DNA of 64,000 nucleotides from Anniella stebbinsi (GCA_029215795.1 JARDYH010000004.1:212328517-212392516), one strand, 5' to 3'. Positions 22,465 to 33,414 are shown, counted from the first letter of the stretch. Numbers and translations are program-made. The notes: generated by a model not told the origin, from the sequence alone.

Positions 22465-23588
22465 ATTTAAACTAGGGCTGTGCACTACCTCCCCCCCCCC
22501 CCATCTGATTCAGATCCAGATCTGGATCTCCGAATCAAGATTCAGATGCCTCATTTTCCCCATAGACTTGAATTGGGGGGGGGGAAAGGGCAATAACTTC
22601 TTTATTTTTAAAGATATAAAAATGAAACTTGGGCACATTGCAGATAGGCTGTAGGTACTCATGTGTGCAAAATTTCAGAAACATAGGTGCAAGTGTGTAG
22701 TGGCTATGAATTTTTGAAAAACGATGACGAAACGCCTATAGCTTCTTTATTTTTTAAGATACACACATGAAAGTTGGGCACATTGCAGATGGCATGTAGG
22801 CACTCATGTGTGCCAAATTACAGACACAGCAGTGCAGGCATTTACTCGCAAGGAATTTTTAAAACTGCAATTTTCCAGGCAATCCACAAGTGCTAGTAAC
22901 TTTCTTATTTTTCAAGATACAATTCAGACACGTAACATTGGACAACTGTGCAGGTGCAGGCAGCCACACACTCATTGATGATGAGAGCACTACTCAGTGA
23001 GCCCAAGATTGTCTCGATTTTCAATTGTGAAACTGAAATGCAACAAACAGCCCTGCAAGGCGGGCACATTGTTTCAAAAAACAGAGACAGTGAGAGATGC
23101 TTTGGCATCCCCTCAATATAGGAAGCTAGGAGGAAGAAGATCCCTTTAGGTTCCTATCTTCAGAATTGAGTTATTGAACAGTAAGCACAGCCAGTCAAAA
23201 TTAATAATTCCTTGCGAGTAAATGCCTGCACCTCTGTGTCTGTAATTTTAAAAATTCATAGCCACTACACACTTGCACCTATGTTTCTGAAATTTTGCTC
23301 ACTTGAGTACCTACAGCCCATCTGCAATGTGCCCATGTTTCATTTTTATAGCTTTAAAAATAAAGAAGTTATAGCCCTTTCTTTCCCCCTATGCAAGTCT
23401 ATCAGGAAAAACACTTAAAATTGCGTCCAAATCTCCAGATTGATCCGAATAGATTCGGACCAACTCGATCCGAATCGATTTGGACCTCCCCGATCCAATT
23501 CAGATCCAGTTGTTGGAGGTCCGTATCACCCCAATCAACTTCGGATTTGGGATCCGGATCTGGATCTGTGCACAGCCCTTATTTAAAC
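22465..23588. mobile_element. 1108-bp foldback element with perfect 8-bp TSD (hAT-like)
   Basis: The element spans 22473-23580, starting TAGGGCTGTGCAC and ending GTGCACAGCCCTT. It is bounded by the exact 8-bp duplication ATTTAAAC (22465-22472 and 23581-23588). The arms are inverse: 'gatccagatctggatc' near 22510 answers 'ggatccggatctggatc' near 23553, and 'ttctttatttttaaagatat' near 22600 answers 'tagctttaaaaataaagaag' near 23350. A repeated sub-block ('cttctttattttt..agat..aaa.ttgggcacattgcag') recurs at 22598, 22741 and about 22900. There is no transposase frame. Confidence 0.9.
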
Positions 23589-23589
23589 C

Positions 23590-24035
23590 AGCGTTTGCCG
23601 CACATCTTGTATTCTCCTGCCATGTAATGATAATCTGTTCCTGCTCAGAGACACTCTTTCCTGTGATGCCTACTTCAATGGAAGAAAATAGCCCAACCTA
23701 GGTATGGGTTATAGGGGCTGATGCTAAATTCTGAAAGGTATTTTATGATGGAACACTTGGAGCCCCTCCTGAATTTGGGCACTGATAACTGGTTCTTTCC
23801 AACCAGTTAGACTGAAAAAGCAGCCATGCTACCTAAGTTGTATGGCTACCTACTATATATGATGTGGTCACACTATCCTTGAAAGACCAGGTTTACAGTC
23901 ATACACAGGATTTGACACTGTCTGTGACGGTACAAGTGGCTTTGGTTGCCAGGAGTGCTTTTTAGCAGCTTAGGCTGGTTTAGCAACTGTGGTTATAGCA
24001 AAAGAAAGCTGATTTAGTCAAAGCTGATTTAGCAA
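23590..24035. other. Unique-looking sequence
   Basis: Nothing was recognised in this stretch. Confidence 0.4.
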
Positions 24036-24039
24036 ATGC

Positions 24040-24130
24040 AGGTTGGATTACTGAAATGCCCTGTGTGTGGGACTGCCTTTGAAGACAGTTCAGAAACTGC
24101 GACCAGTACAAAATGCTGCAGCTAGAACAC
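24040..24130 (+). mobile_element. L2/CR1-superfamily LINE fragment
   Basis: The translation reads NALCVGLPLKTVQKLRPVQN and then AAART. This is the same segment as LDYCNALYMGLPLKVVRKLQ in the copy at 43.7-45.1 kb, here with an internal stop. It is only about 90 bp long. Confidence 0.7.
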
Positions 24131-24299
24131 CTGTGGTAACTAGGCATTGACATAATATTACACTGATTCTGTAGTGATTATATTGAGCGTCTATTCAGGA
24201 TAGGATAACAAATGGGTTACAAGAAAATCTAACAGTACATCACACAACTGGAAACCCAAGTACAGACAAAATAAAAACACACTAACCAGTCTATATTGC

Positions 24300-24563
24300 T
24301 TCACAAGTAGGCTGACCATATGAAAAGGAGGACAGGGCTTATGTCCCTCTTCATCACAACAGTTAAAGTTGCAGGGACTATACTAGAGTGACCATATACA
24401 AAAGAAGGCAGGGCCCCTGCAACTTTAACTGTTGTGATGAAGAAGGAATTTCACCAGGAACTAATTGCATACAAATGGCACTGGCTAAAATTCTCTTTTC
24501 TCTACAGCTGTTAAAGTTACATGAGCCCTGTCCTCCTTTTCATACGGTCAGCCTATTCACAAG
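24300..24563. mobile_element. Palindromic hAT-like MITE, family P copy 3 (248 bp) with 8-bp TSD
   Basis: The element at 24308-24555 starts TAGGCTGACCATATGAAAAG and ends in the inverse CGGTCAGCCTA. The exact duplication is TTCACAAG (24300-24307 and 24556-24563). Both ends carry the 'CATATGAAAAGGAGGACAGG' terminal module in place of the 'AGATAAAATCCAGGTCAGG' module of copy 2. The left arm is internally deleted. Confidence 0.92.
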
Positions 24564-24821
24564 GGCCCTCAGTCATAAGACTCACCAAAACTGAAACCTC
24601 CTCCCAAGACAGGATGAGAACAAAGGACACTGGGCAAAAAAGCCCTCCACAGATTCATACTGTATCCAGGCCCGACTCTGGTGCTCTTCCCTCCCCTTTC
24701 TGGAAAGAAGGGTGAAGGAAAAGGTGGAACTCCACTCGAGCCCTCCCTACAGCAACAAGTGGTTTATGGCCTTGGGGATGGAAATAAGCTGCTCGGAGCA
24801 AGCAAAGGCATGTACTATGGG

Positions 24822-24925
24822 TAGGGTAACCATATGAAAAAGAGGACAGGGCTCCTGCATAGTCGTATAGAAAAGGAAATTTCAGCAGGTGTCATTTGTA
24901 TGCATGCAGCACCTGGTGAATTACC
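24822..24925. mobile_element. Family P MITE, left half only
   Basis: It starts TAGGGTAACCATATGAAAAA with 'gaggacagggctcctgc', and 'ggaaatttcagcaggtgtc' follows. The copy ends near 24925 without its right arm. Confidence 0.72.
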
Positions 24926-24929
24926 TTGG

Positions 24930-25430
24930 TTACAAATCAACTTGCTTTGTTTGAAGGAAAACTTAGGTTCAACATGCAAGAATTGGTTTAGTCTTTGTAC
25001 TCAGATTAAGTTCATATAGGCTCCTATTTTACGCTGCTGATGCAAGTGAAACCAGGGCTAGTTTAAATTGCATACTAGGATCAATATTTTCCCAATGTCA
25101 TCATCCACCCTATTAGTTTTTCATATAATTAGATAATTTTTAACCCATTTGACAAGTTTGCTTACTACAAATATTATTGCAAAACTAATAAGTTTGGGAT
25201 TATTAGTTGTGTGGTACTAAAAACGTTGTCGCTATGCACTAGGGACAGCTTAGAAGTGAATGCAGACCCATGAGATAATTAAGCATACTGAATAAATGTA
25301 TTCTTGGGAATGCTTATACAGCAGATATGACAAAGGCCAAAACTGATCTAGGAAAGTGTTGATGTCCCTTGGACCTCATCTTTTCAAAGGATAGAAGTCT
25401 TCTCTAAGATATTAATTAAAATATTTGTCT
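24930..25430. other. Unique-looking sequence
   Basis: Nothing was recognised in this stretch. Confidence 0.4.
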
Positions 25431-25439
25431 AAACTCAGG

Positions 25440-26090
25440 TTTAGACCTCTCTTGGGGCCAATGTATGGTGTGTGAGGTTCTGCTGCGTCATGCCTATTCT
25501 GTAATGTAAGTAGTTAGAATGTATTGAGAATGTTTCCTGTTTCAAATAATGTTTTAAAAACAGGTTTTAAAAAATGTATACTGGGTTTATGCTGCAGGAA
25601 CCAGGATGGTAGGAGGTTAGTTCCAGAGGGAGGGAGAGTGAGTGACCAGGATGTGAGAGTGTGTGCTGATTGGCTGGTGGTTGGAATGGCTGGATTAGTA
25701 GATAGCAGGGAATGAGAGGAGTTAGCTGAGTGTTGGGGGATACTGAAGTGCTGTGAGAGTATGAGAGAGATCAGATTTGAGAGTAGGAACTACTTGTTTT
25801 ATTATTTTGTGGGAGTAGCTTGAGGGCGGAGTAATAGAGTAGCCTACAGGGTAGGGTAGGTAGGGCTGATATTGAAACTGAAATTGAATTTGAAGCAATA
25901 TTTGAAATGTTTTAAAATGCTGAACTGAAACGTGTTGTAACCATCACACATTTACCTGAGAAACCAATACGCTTTGCAACTGCAACTTTCATTTTGTTAA
26001 TAAATCTATATTTGATTCACACTGGTGTGGTTGATGAGGTATCTTGGTGGGGTACAGGTTCAATTGGTGGTAGCGGAAGGGGAGGTGGAA
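25440..26090 (+). mobile_element. Possible LTR-like region
   Basis: A purine-rich, promoter-like stretch contains an inverted CCAAT box ('gattggctggtgg' at about 25668) and a polyadenylation signal AATAAA near 26000. It is followed by 'attggtggtagcggaagg', which may be a primer-binding-site-like leader. A 32-codon frame starting at 26146 (MNSTPDARSRAGSF..) follows, after an in-frame stop. The boundaries and TSD are unresolved, so this is only a suggestion by analogy with 61268-61856. Confidence 0.25.
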
Positions 26091-26249
26091 GTTTGAGGGG
26101 CTGGGCTGCTGTGAGGCCTGAAGAGAGTGGCATATCACAGAGACAATGAACAGCACCCCAGATGCCCGTTCCAGAGCTGGGTCCTTTGATTCTAGTGCAA
26201 GAATAAAGGAGCAAGAACGGGTGGGCATCTCAGTGAGTATTTGAGATGC

Positions 26250-28035
26250 ACATTCTCAAATTCTTGGAATGTCAGCCATGAGGAATCCAAGCAGGATCAG
26301 GACCACAGCCCATGGAGAGAAAGAGGTTATCCCTGCACCGCAGGTCCTGATGAAAATCATCCCCCTGAAGCTGACATCAACTCAAGGAGGAAGAGTCTAT
26401 TGGCACCAAAGGTTTACCAATGGTGCCAAAGGTGTGCTGTGATCCCAATTCTGCTCCCCCTCCCCTAAGATTTAAAGAATGGGCACTCTTTACATGCTGA
26501 CACACATTTATCACCACAAGTAGTTTGATATTTGGATGGTACTTTTTGCATGCGAGTGGTTTCAATCAATTGCCTCTCTACATGAAAAATGGAGACGGTT
26601 CAGTCCTTTCCAAAGACTGTACAACCACAGCCAGTAAATATTTAAATTGGACCAAGAATTATACATGGGTTAGAATCCAAAAAGCGATAAAGTGCCTTTA
26701 TTTTAAACCACTTCAGGTTGCCAGAAGAATATTAAGGCCCTTCTTGTAGTTTACAGAAGAATTTTAGCATAAAATTCCTGCTGTTAAGCACCAGGGGGAA
26801 GGCCGGATGTTGGACTCCACATCTATCCAGATTCCCCTTCCCAAGAGAGTTTCCATAAGATTGCTCTGCCCAATACTGTACCTGAAGTGTGCTGACCATT
26901 GAAGGTCAAAAACTGATATTCCCTTATAACTGCTTTTGTAAACAAGACTTTGGAGTGCTAATTTATCTCGTTTGATTTACATTTGGGCTCAAGTTTTCTT
27001 TCATCCCCCTCCCCCGCCAGCTTTGTAAATCTGACACAGAAGAAAGGTCTGTTAAGATCAAAAGCTGACACATACTCATCAAAAGGAGTTGGTCTAATGA
27101 AATAGATCACCCTTCACACTTTTATGAGCTTCAGATATTTCTCTCACAGAATCTGAATAAATTTCAAGTCTGGTGTAATCTCTTGTGAGTGATACATCAA
27201 TGGAGTGATGGAGTCCTCCGTTGCCACTGTGAGAAACAGAAGGGGCTTAACAGGATGGCCTATCATACAGCCACCATAAAAAGCATCCACAGTCAATTAA
27301 TACACCTTTAAGTCTTAATTGGGATGGGGGGAACAAAACCTGACAGTCTAATTTTGCTTATGGGGACCTGATTCCATTTAATGTACTGAGGAAGATGGGT
27401 AAAATAAGGTGCTTGCAGCTGGAGGGCTCCTAGCACTAACTTCAAAAGTTACTGTGAGGGTATTCCCATGTTGTCTTCCTTAACAGATACTTTCTGGTAC
27501 AAAAACACACAAAAGAAGCAGTAGAAACGCATTGAAGGGTTACCATGTGAAGACGATGTCATCTGGACCCCCTATACAATCCCATGAATGAGGCACTGCA
27601 ATTACGCAATAAACACCTCATCAGGAAGCATCTGAAATCACCAAACAAGTCACCATGGCAAGACAACTGACTTACTAGAATTCTTTGTACTAATTTTCTT
27701 TTTAGCTGATTTCTCATTTGGATCATCCAACTGGCCGAAATCAAGTGCTATGAAAGCAGCAGCAAAGAAAAGGATCTGATTCCAAGCTGAGGGCTGCTTC
27801 AAATGTTTCAGATTTCCTAAATAGGAAAAAAAACCATGTAGAAAAATCATGCGAGCCATGTATAGATGGTTCATGGCTGGCAACAGTACATACACCAATG
27901 GCATGACTTCCCAGTGTGGGTATCTCTGCTGTGCAGAAGCACAGTGAAATAGGTTTATCTAAGTATAGATACATTTGGTTAGATTTCTGTTATCATTCAT
28001 GGAACTAGTGAGTTCATTACACTTCACAATATACA
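26250..28035. other. Unique-looking sequence with one exon-like stretch
   Basis: No repeat was recognised. The splice-bounded open stretch at 27676-27816 is described separately. Confidence 0.4.
27676..27816 (-). other. Candidate 141-bp exon, unrecognised (minus strand)
   Basis: The minus strand has the acceptor 'ttttttttcctatttag' and then 141 open bases. The exon ends at the donor A|GTAAGTCAG (27675-27667), a close match to consensus. The frame reads NLKHLKQPSAWNQILFFAAA, then FIALDFGQLDDPNEKSAKKK, then ISTKNS. Exon phases are 1 in and 1 out, so it is symmetric and could be skipped. The peptide has a short hydrophobic core and a lysine-rich tail. I do not recognise the family. Of the exon-like stretches here it has the best combination of tract, donor and open frame, but one isolated exon proves nothing. 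Confidence 0.3.
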
Positions 28036-28039
28036 CCTA

Positions 28040-28724
28040 TAGCCTGTAGCTAAAAACATAAAGACATAAGAAGTGCCATGCTGGATCAGACTGAGGATCC
28101 AACCAGCCATCGACCAGGGACCAAAAAAGCAGAACATGGTGCAGTGGTACCCTCCCACTCATGTTCCCCAGTAACTGGTGCACACAGGCTTACTGCCTTG
28201 GATAATGGAGGTAGCACATAGCCATCAGTACTAGTAGCCATTGATAGCCTTTTCCTCCAGGAATTTATCCACTCCCCTTTTAAAAACAATCAAATTGATG
28301 GCTATCACTACATCTTGTGGCAGTGAATTCCATAATTTAACTATGCACTGTGTGAAGAAGTACTTCCTTTTATTTGTCCTGGATCTCCCACCAATCAGCT
28401 TCATGGGATTACTCCAGGTTCTAGCATTTTGAGAGAGGGAGAAAAATGTCTCCCTATCCACATTTTCCACACCATGCATAATTTTGTACACCAATATGTA
28501 TCCCCTTAGCCTTCTTTTTCCAAGCTAAACAAACCCAGATATTGTAACCCTCCCTCAAAAGGGAGCTGCTCCAGTCCTTTAATCATTTTAGTTCCCCTTT
28601 TAAGTGTTTTATTGGTATTTTAATAATGTATTTGTTTTATGTGCTTTTAATCAGTTTTATGTATTTTATATTTGATGTTGTTCCCTGTCTCGATCCGGAG
28701 GGAGAGGCGGGTAAGAAATAAATA

Positions 28725-28769
<45 letters not shown>

Positions 28770-29110
28770 TTCTGCACTTTTTCTTGCTGTATTATATCTT
28801 TCTTTAGGTGTGGTGACTAGAACTGTATACCATAGATTTGTATAAAGGCAGGATGATACTGGCAGTTTTATTCTCAATTCCTTTTCTAACATTGCCTAAC
28901 ATGGAGTTTACCTTCTTTTCAGCGGCTGCACACTGGGTTGACATTTTCATCGAGCTGTTTTCTCCGCAGCCCCAAGATTGCTTTCTTGTTCGGTCACCAC
29001 CAGCTCAGATCCCACCTTACACTTGCTTGCATTGAACAGCATCTACCATTTGGATGTTCACTCTCCCAGCTTGGAAAGAACCCTTTGGAGCTACCTTGGG
29101 TTTGTACATT
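28040..29110 (-). mobile_element. CR1-like LINE, 3' part, split by another insertion
   Basis: The minus strand encodes the C-terminal end of a CR1-like ORF2: MVYKIMHGVENVDRETFFSL, then KLIGGRSRTNKRKYFFTQ, then KLWNSLPQDVV and FKRGVDKFLEEKAINGY (28231-28494). Upstream coding sequence continues at 28767-29110 ('ggtgtggtgactagaactg', 'cacactgggttgacatttt'). Both parts belong to the same element; the gap at 28574-28766 is a later LINE tail. The element is 5'-truncated near 29110. Confidence 0.82.
28574..28766 (+). mobile_element. LINE 3' UTR with (ATT)n tail, inserted into the CR1-like LINE
   Basis: A T-rich 3' UTR leads to 'ggagggagaggcgggtaag' and 'aaataaatac', and the element ends in about twelve ATT units (28729-28766). 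It lies in opposite orientation to its host LINE, whose sequence resumes immediately with 'tttctgcactttttcttg'. The insertion is therefore younger than the host copy. Confidence 0.75.
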
Positions 29111-29489
29111 TGACTACAGGGAACATTGTGTCTGCTATTACCAGTTCAGTGTAAGAGGCTGTTACAAATTTTCTGGTGTTTTGTTGTTGGGGTTGGCTTG
29201 TACTGGGGAACTGTAAGGAATGAGTGATCAATCTTGGTGGTGGAATGTAGGTTTGTCATATGTGATCTGTGGTACAACATCCACACAAAATACAAGATTG
29301 GACCTTTGATTGTATCCCATTTTATGTCCCAATACTGCTTTTTCAATGGCACTGACCATAAGAAAATGCAGACACAACTATACTAATGAGAAGCAGTTTC
29401 AGTACAGAGTACAATTTGCATAAACTGTCCTGAAGTGTAGGAGCTCCAAACCCTGGAGAATACCATCATACAGCAGTCCAGAGATTCTA

Positions 29490-29740
29490 CTAGGGGATGT
29501 ATGGATATTGTAAATTCCATTCCATCTAAGTTTCTCAGATTGTCAGGTGCCTTTCATTCTGACATCCACTCATTGACAGAATCGGATATATTTTTTCAAA
29601 TGTCCCAAATTTGCACAAATTCGCATTTCTGCAAATTTGCACTGGCAAAAGTGTGTCAGTCCCTCCCAAAATGTGCAGATCTCCCACCCCATGCACAATT
29701 TCTTGCTTTAACCTATGGGGGAAATGCATATTTTCAGCTG

Positions 29741-29785
<45 letters not shown>

Positions 29786-29960
29786 TTTTCTGCAAGTAAA
29801 TTTGTGTAAAATTCTGCAAAGTAAAAAAAAAAAAAGCAGTCTGCAAGCCCATGGATTCTGTGACTCAGGAAAAACCAGTCCGCTGGTGGAATCCAGAGGT
29901 TAGATTCAAAGAACTCTGAACTCATTGGATTCTGTTTTGGATTTCTCCAACATCCTTTAA
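29490..29960. repeat. Interspersed repeat, family Y copy 2
   Basis: It shares an ordered set of words with 14812-15130. It starts with 'ctaggggatgtatgg', which resembles the TAGGGATGTG terminus of the 1-kb foldbacks. An ATT microsatellite sits in the middle. I infer a non-coding DNA transposon; the right end and TSD are unresolved. Confidence 0.5.
29742..29780. repeat. (ATT)n microsatellite
   Basis: About thirteen units. Confidence 0.95.
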
Positions 29961-30585
29961 CGCTACCAATTTAGAATACAAGGCGGTGGTGGGAGTGAGG
30001 TGACTTAATGCTTCCCTTTGTAAAAAACAAAACAAAAACCTCCATGCACATAGAAAACTAGTATGTCATTGAGATAATGAGGATGCAGTCCTTCTTCCTG
30101 ATATGTTAGATGTCCATAATGAAGGAGATTTAGACATAGGTGTGTTCCAATATATGATTGCAAATCATTCTGAAAGTGGTATGGTCCTAGGAGGTCTGAA
30201 CCATGTGATTCTCCTGAACATGTGGATTAGCCAGAAAGCACACTTTCCTACTTTTTCGGTGATGCTGAAGTTTTTGTAGTTATATTTCATCCCTGCTAAA
30301 TTTTCTGCTCACATCCCATATGTGGCTTAACATTCTTTCGTAACAAAACACTTGGCACAGTATAAAACATAAAAAAATGAAAACAATATCCTGCCCAGAA
30401 GGCTTCAATGAACAATCTACGTTAGACAAAGTAGAATGCAGGAAGAGGTCAAGGACTGCTGTGTAAGGAACAGAAGAAGGTTAGAAGAGACATTTGCCAG
30501 GATAAGCACATATGGTATGGATATGGGAGGTTTAGAAACAGATTTGTTGAACAAGTGGGTCTTACATCATCATCAGTACTGCTTT
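29961..30585. other. Unique-looking sequence
   Basis: Nothing was recognised in this stretch. Confidence 0.4.
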
Positions 30586-30589
30586 CTGA

Positions 30590-30700
30590 GCATTCAAAGT
30601 ATTCACACACATTATGTCAGTAATCCTTGCAATAACCCTGCAAGAGTGGCCAATATTATTGTTCTCATTCTACAGATGGGACTGAGAATTTGCCTACTCT
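30590..30700 (+). repeat. MIR/L2-like old repeat
   Basis: It reads 'aatccttgcaataaccctgc' and 'tctcattctacagatggga', then 'actgagaatttgcctactc'. This is the familiar 'counts of cells, zero out to attctacagatgg..actgag' pattern of amniote MIR/L2-type repeats. A similar pattern lies at 55340-55460. Confidence 0.4.
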
Positions 30701-30710
30701 GCCCCCCAGT

Positions 30711-30900
30711 GCAATTATGGGCCCAATCTCCACCAAGCAGGATACAACACTATGAAAGTAATTTATATATAATATATATATATATATATATCACTACTGC
30801 TTTATAGCGGTATTGAAGTGCACTGCGGCCTATTGACACATACCTTATACCACTTTCATAGTGCTATATCCTGCTTGGTGTAGATCTATGGCTGCAATTA
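30711..30900. mobile_element. MITE with TA-rich centre, 'CTACACC'-type ends
   Basis: The ends are GGGCCCAATCTCCACCAAGC and CTTGGTGTAGATCTATGGC, and inverse words 'caggatacaacactatgaaag / ctttcatagtgctatatcctg' lie inside them. A (TA)n run sits in the centre (30764-30791). The 7-bp word GCAATTA flanks both sides (30711-30717 and 30894-30900), a possible target duplication. The interior matches the host foldback at 35833-37095. Confidence 0.65.
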
Positions 30901-31179
30901 GACATTAAATGGGAATTTCCTAGCTTATTGTCTGAGCATCACACCAACTCTCAAGATGCAGCCCTTACTTCTTGGAAGAAGGAACGGGAAGTAACTTGAC
31001 AAATGAGGAGGCTTGGAGAAGTCACAGATGGAGGAGATAAAGGAGGGCTTCCTTGGTCTACATGAATTGCATGCATCTAGCTTCTTTTTTCTTTCCATTT
31101 AGACCTTTCACTCCTCCTCCGGGTCCATGCCGCATGGCCATTCATCACTTTCCAATCCCCTTCCAAAAGACTTTGCTTA

Positions 31180-31330
31180 TCTTTTACATGCCAACGCTTC
31201 AAAGGAATTTACATGCATCAGCTCATTAACCTCAACAAAACTCGACGAAAGCTAAGCATTATCCTTGTTATTATACATGTATAAAACAAAGCAAAAAGAT
31301 TAAGACACATGCCCAGGAGAATACAGGGCA
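31180..31330. repeat. Possible MIR/L2-like relic
   Basis: 'gcatcagctcattaacctc', 'gcattatccttgttatt' and 'gacacatgcccaggagaatac' follow the order of an old MIR-type repeat. The match is weak. Confidence 0.25.
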
Positions 31331-31749
31331 TCAGCACTCCTGCCAAGATTAGAATTTGCATGTTTGGCTTCCAACCCTCTGCTCACACTATATCTCTTCT
31401 ACAGTCTATTTGCTCTATTGGTCTGGAAAGAAATTTCATTCTAAGAACACTATTTTGTTTGCATGAGAGTAACATCTCAAAAGAAGAAGAAGGGAAATGG
31501 TGGGGGAGTTTTTGGCTTGGATCAAGAAGAATCCATCGTTCAGGATGCCCAAAGGACATTTAGGGTTTGTTTTCCTTGAACAGTAATCCCACATGCCATA
31601 CAGCAAACTGCTTTTGAAACTGAGTACGGTTTTCAAAAGAGGCTTCCAATTTTGCATGAGGATCTGCTGTTTTTCTGATACTTCACAACTGCTGGACTAA
31701 CCTATTCTTATTTTTATTTATTTACTTTGCCCTAAGAAGATACATAGCA

Positions 31750-31930
31750 TCTTGGAGTTATAGAGTAGTGGGAGGCAACCTGGTCCCCTGCAGGCACCCT
31801 GGACTTCAACTCCCTGCATTCCTGACCATTGCCCATATTGGCTGAGGTTGGTCAGACTCAGAGTCATAGCCCAAGACATCTGGAGGGTGCCATAATGGCT
31901 ACCTCTGGCATAGGGGGTATGTTGTTGCAC
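31750..31930. repeat. Copy of the palindromic 50-197 family
   Basis: 'gtagtgggaggcaacctgg' and 'gacttcaactccctgcattcc' are followed by 'gagtcatagcccaagacatc' and 'tggagggtgccataatgg'. These are the two halves of the 'aactcccat / agtccaa.acatctggagg' repeat. Confidence 0.5.
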
Positions 31931-32289
31931 TAATAAAATTACTTAACTGCAACAAAAGTGGTTTGAAAATCCACACAAACCAAAATGGTGAAAAGATGTT
32001 GATTGTCTAAGATCCCATTTGATCTTTCTGTGCAGTTTTATGTCTCTGCTCATGCCACAATAAATTGTTTGTGGTGCATTCACCCAAATGAACGCATGAT
32101 TGGCCTGCTGAATCTGGACAGCCATCACAGACAAGCCACACTCTTGGTTTGACTCAAAGAAGCCTTGTCCTTATCACAGTCACATGGGAATTAGACTTAC
32201 TGCCCATCCTACCCAATGCACCTTGGAAGCCCTAAACCAGAGCTATCTCTTCAATTGTATGTATACGATTATTTTCGCTTCCAGGCAAT

Positions 32290-32665
32290 TCAAGGTGGCC
32301 AACAGTGCAATCCCATGCACGTATATCAGAAGTAAGACCTATTGGGCCTGTTCAGAAGACACCTTAAACCCTGCTGTTTAAAGCTTTTCGTTAAGCACTA
32401 GGGTTTAAGGTGTCTTGTGCGTTGCCTCTTGCTAAACCCTGTTCACTCACTAACCACAGTCAGACCATCTGCAGCAGGGTTAGCAGCTTTAACTGTGACA
32501 TAAAGTGTTGTGTGGGACAGCATGACTTGTGGTTAGTGTTAACCCCAGAGAACCACAGTTTCACTAACCACAGAGACTGAAGTGTCATCTGAACAAGCCC
32601 ATTGAGTTCAATGGATCTTGCTCCCAGGTGAGTGTGCAAAGCGCTGTAGCCTAAGATACTGTGAT
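32290..32665. repeat. Short palindromic repeat split by a MITE
   Basis: Left part: 'agtgcaatcccatgcacg' and 'cagaagtaagacctatt'. Right part: 'ttgagttcaatggatcttgc' and 'cccaggtgagtgtgc'. Together they form the repeat seen intact at 63085-63180 ('ctcagaagtaaatccgattg' with 'caatggccttactcccagg'). Confidence 0.65.
32341..32603. mobile_element. 257-bp foldback MITE nested in the repeat above
   Basis: It starts GGGCCTGTTCAGAAGACACC and ends TGTCATCTGAACAAGCCC at 32344-32600. ATT flanks each side (32341-32343 and 32601-32603). Inverse 'ctaaccacag / tgtggttag' blocks lie in the interior. The surrounding repeat resumes exactly at the right border, which confirms both ends. Confidence 0.82.
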
Positions 32666-32849
32666 GAGGTAAGTTCCTGACATGCTTCCCATTAGTAACG
32701 TGCATGACCCTTGGCCTCTTCTTGACTATTTACCTTAGAACCAAGAAAGAAATGGATGATGTCCAGAGAAGACCCCTTGCCTCTCCATGCCAGGAGTGCT
32801 TGGGATGTGCCATCCAGCAGATCTAGGAAAGCAGGCCACACCCCTAGCC

Positions 32850-33185
32850 AACATGTGTAGGATGACCAGATAAAATCCAGGTCAGGGCTCATGTCACTTT
32901 AACAGTTGTAGAGAAAAGGGAATTTCAGCCAGTGTCATTTGTATGCAATTAGTTCCTGGTGAAATTCCCTCTTCATCACAACAGTTAAAAGTGCATACAC
33001 TATATTAGAGTGACCATAAACAAAAGAAAGCAGGGCCCCTGCAACTTTAACTGTTGTGATGAAGAGGGAATTTCACCAGGAACTCATTGCATACAAATGA
33101 CACTGGCTGAAATTCCCTTTGCTCTACAACTGTTAAAGTTACATGAGTCCTGTCCTGGATTTTATCTGGTCACCCTAAACATGTG
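32850..33185. mobile_element. Palindromic hAT-like MITE, family P copy 4 (320 bp) with 8-bp TSD
   Basis: The element at 32858-33177 starts TAGGATGACCAGATAAAATC and ends ATCTGGTCACCCTA. The exact 8-bp duplication is AACATGTG (32850-32857 and 33178-33185). It carries the same terminal module as copy 2 and the central third terminus 'tgaccataaacaaaagaaag'. Confidence 0.92.
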
Positions 33186-33414
33186 CAAATTGCCTGACTA
33201 TGTGTGTGGTGTGGCCTCTATGAAGGGGATCTTGAATCCTTCTCCTACCTTCAGAGGTCATTCTACAAATGGTGGCTCCCCCTCCTCCCCTTTGTGTGTG
33301 TGTGTGTCTGTGTGTGCAGGCATGTGTATAATTTGATGTAATTTTAAACTTCTGGCTTTTTTCTTTCTGCCCAAAAAACAAAATAAAAAAACAACAACAA
33401 ACAAACAGTATGGG

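Noticed and set aside
26146..26244. 32-codon frame starting MNSTPDARSRAGSF after the LTR-like stretch
   Set aside because: Too short, with no gag-type motif. It may be chance and is kept only as a remark on the LTR-like region.
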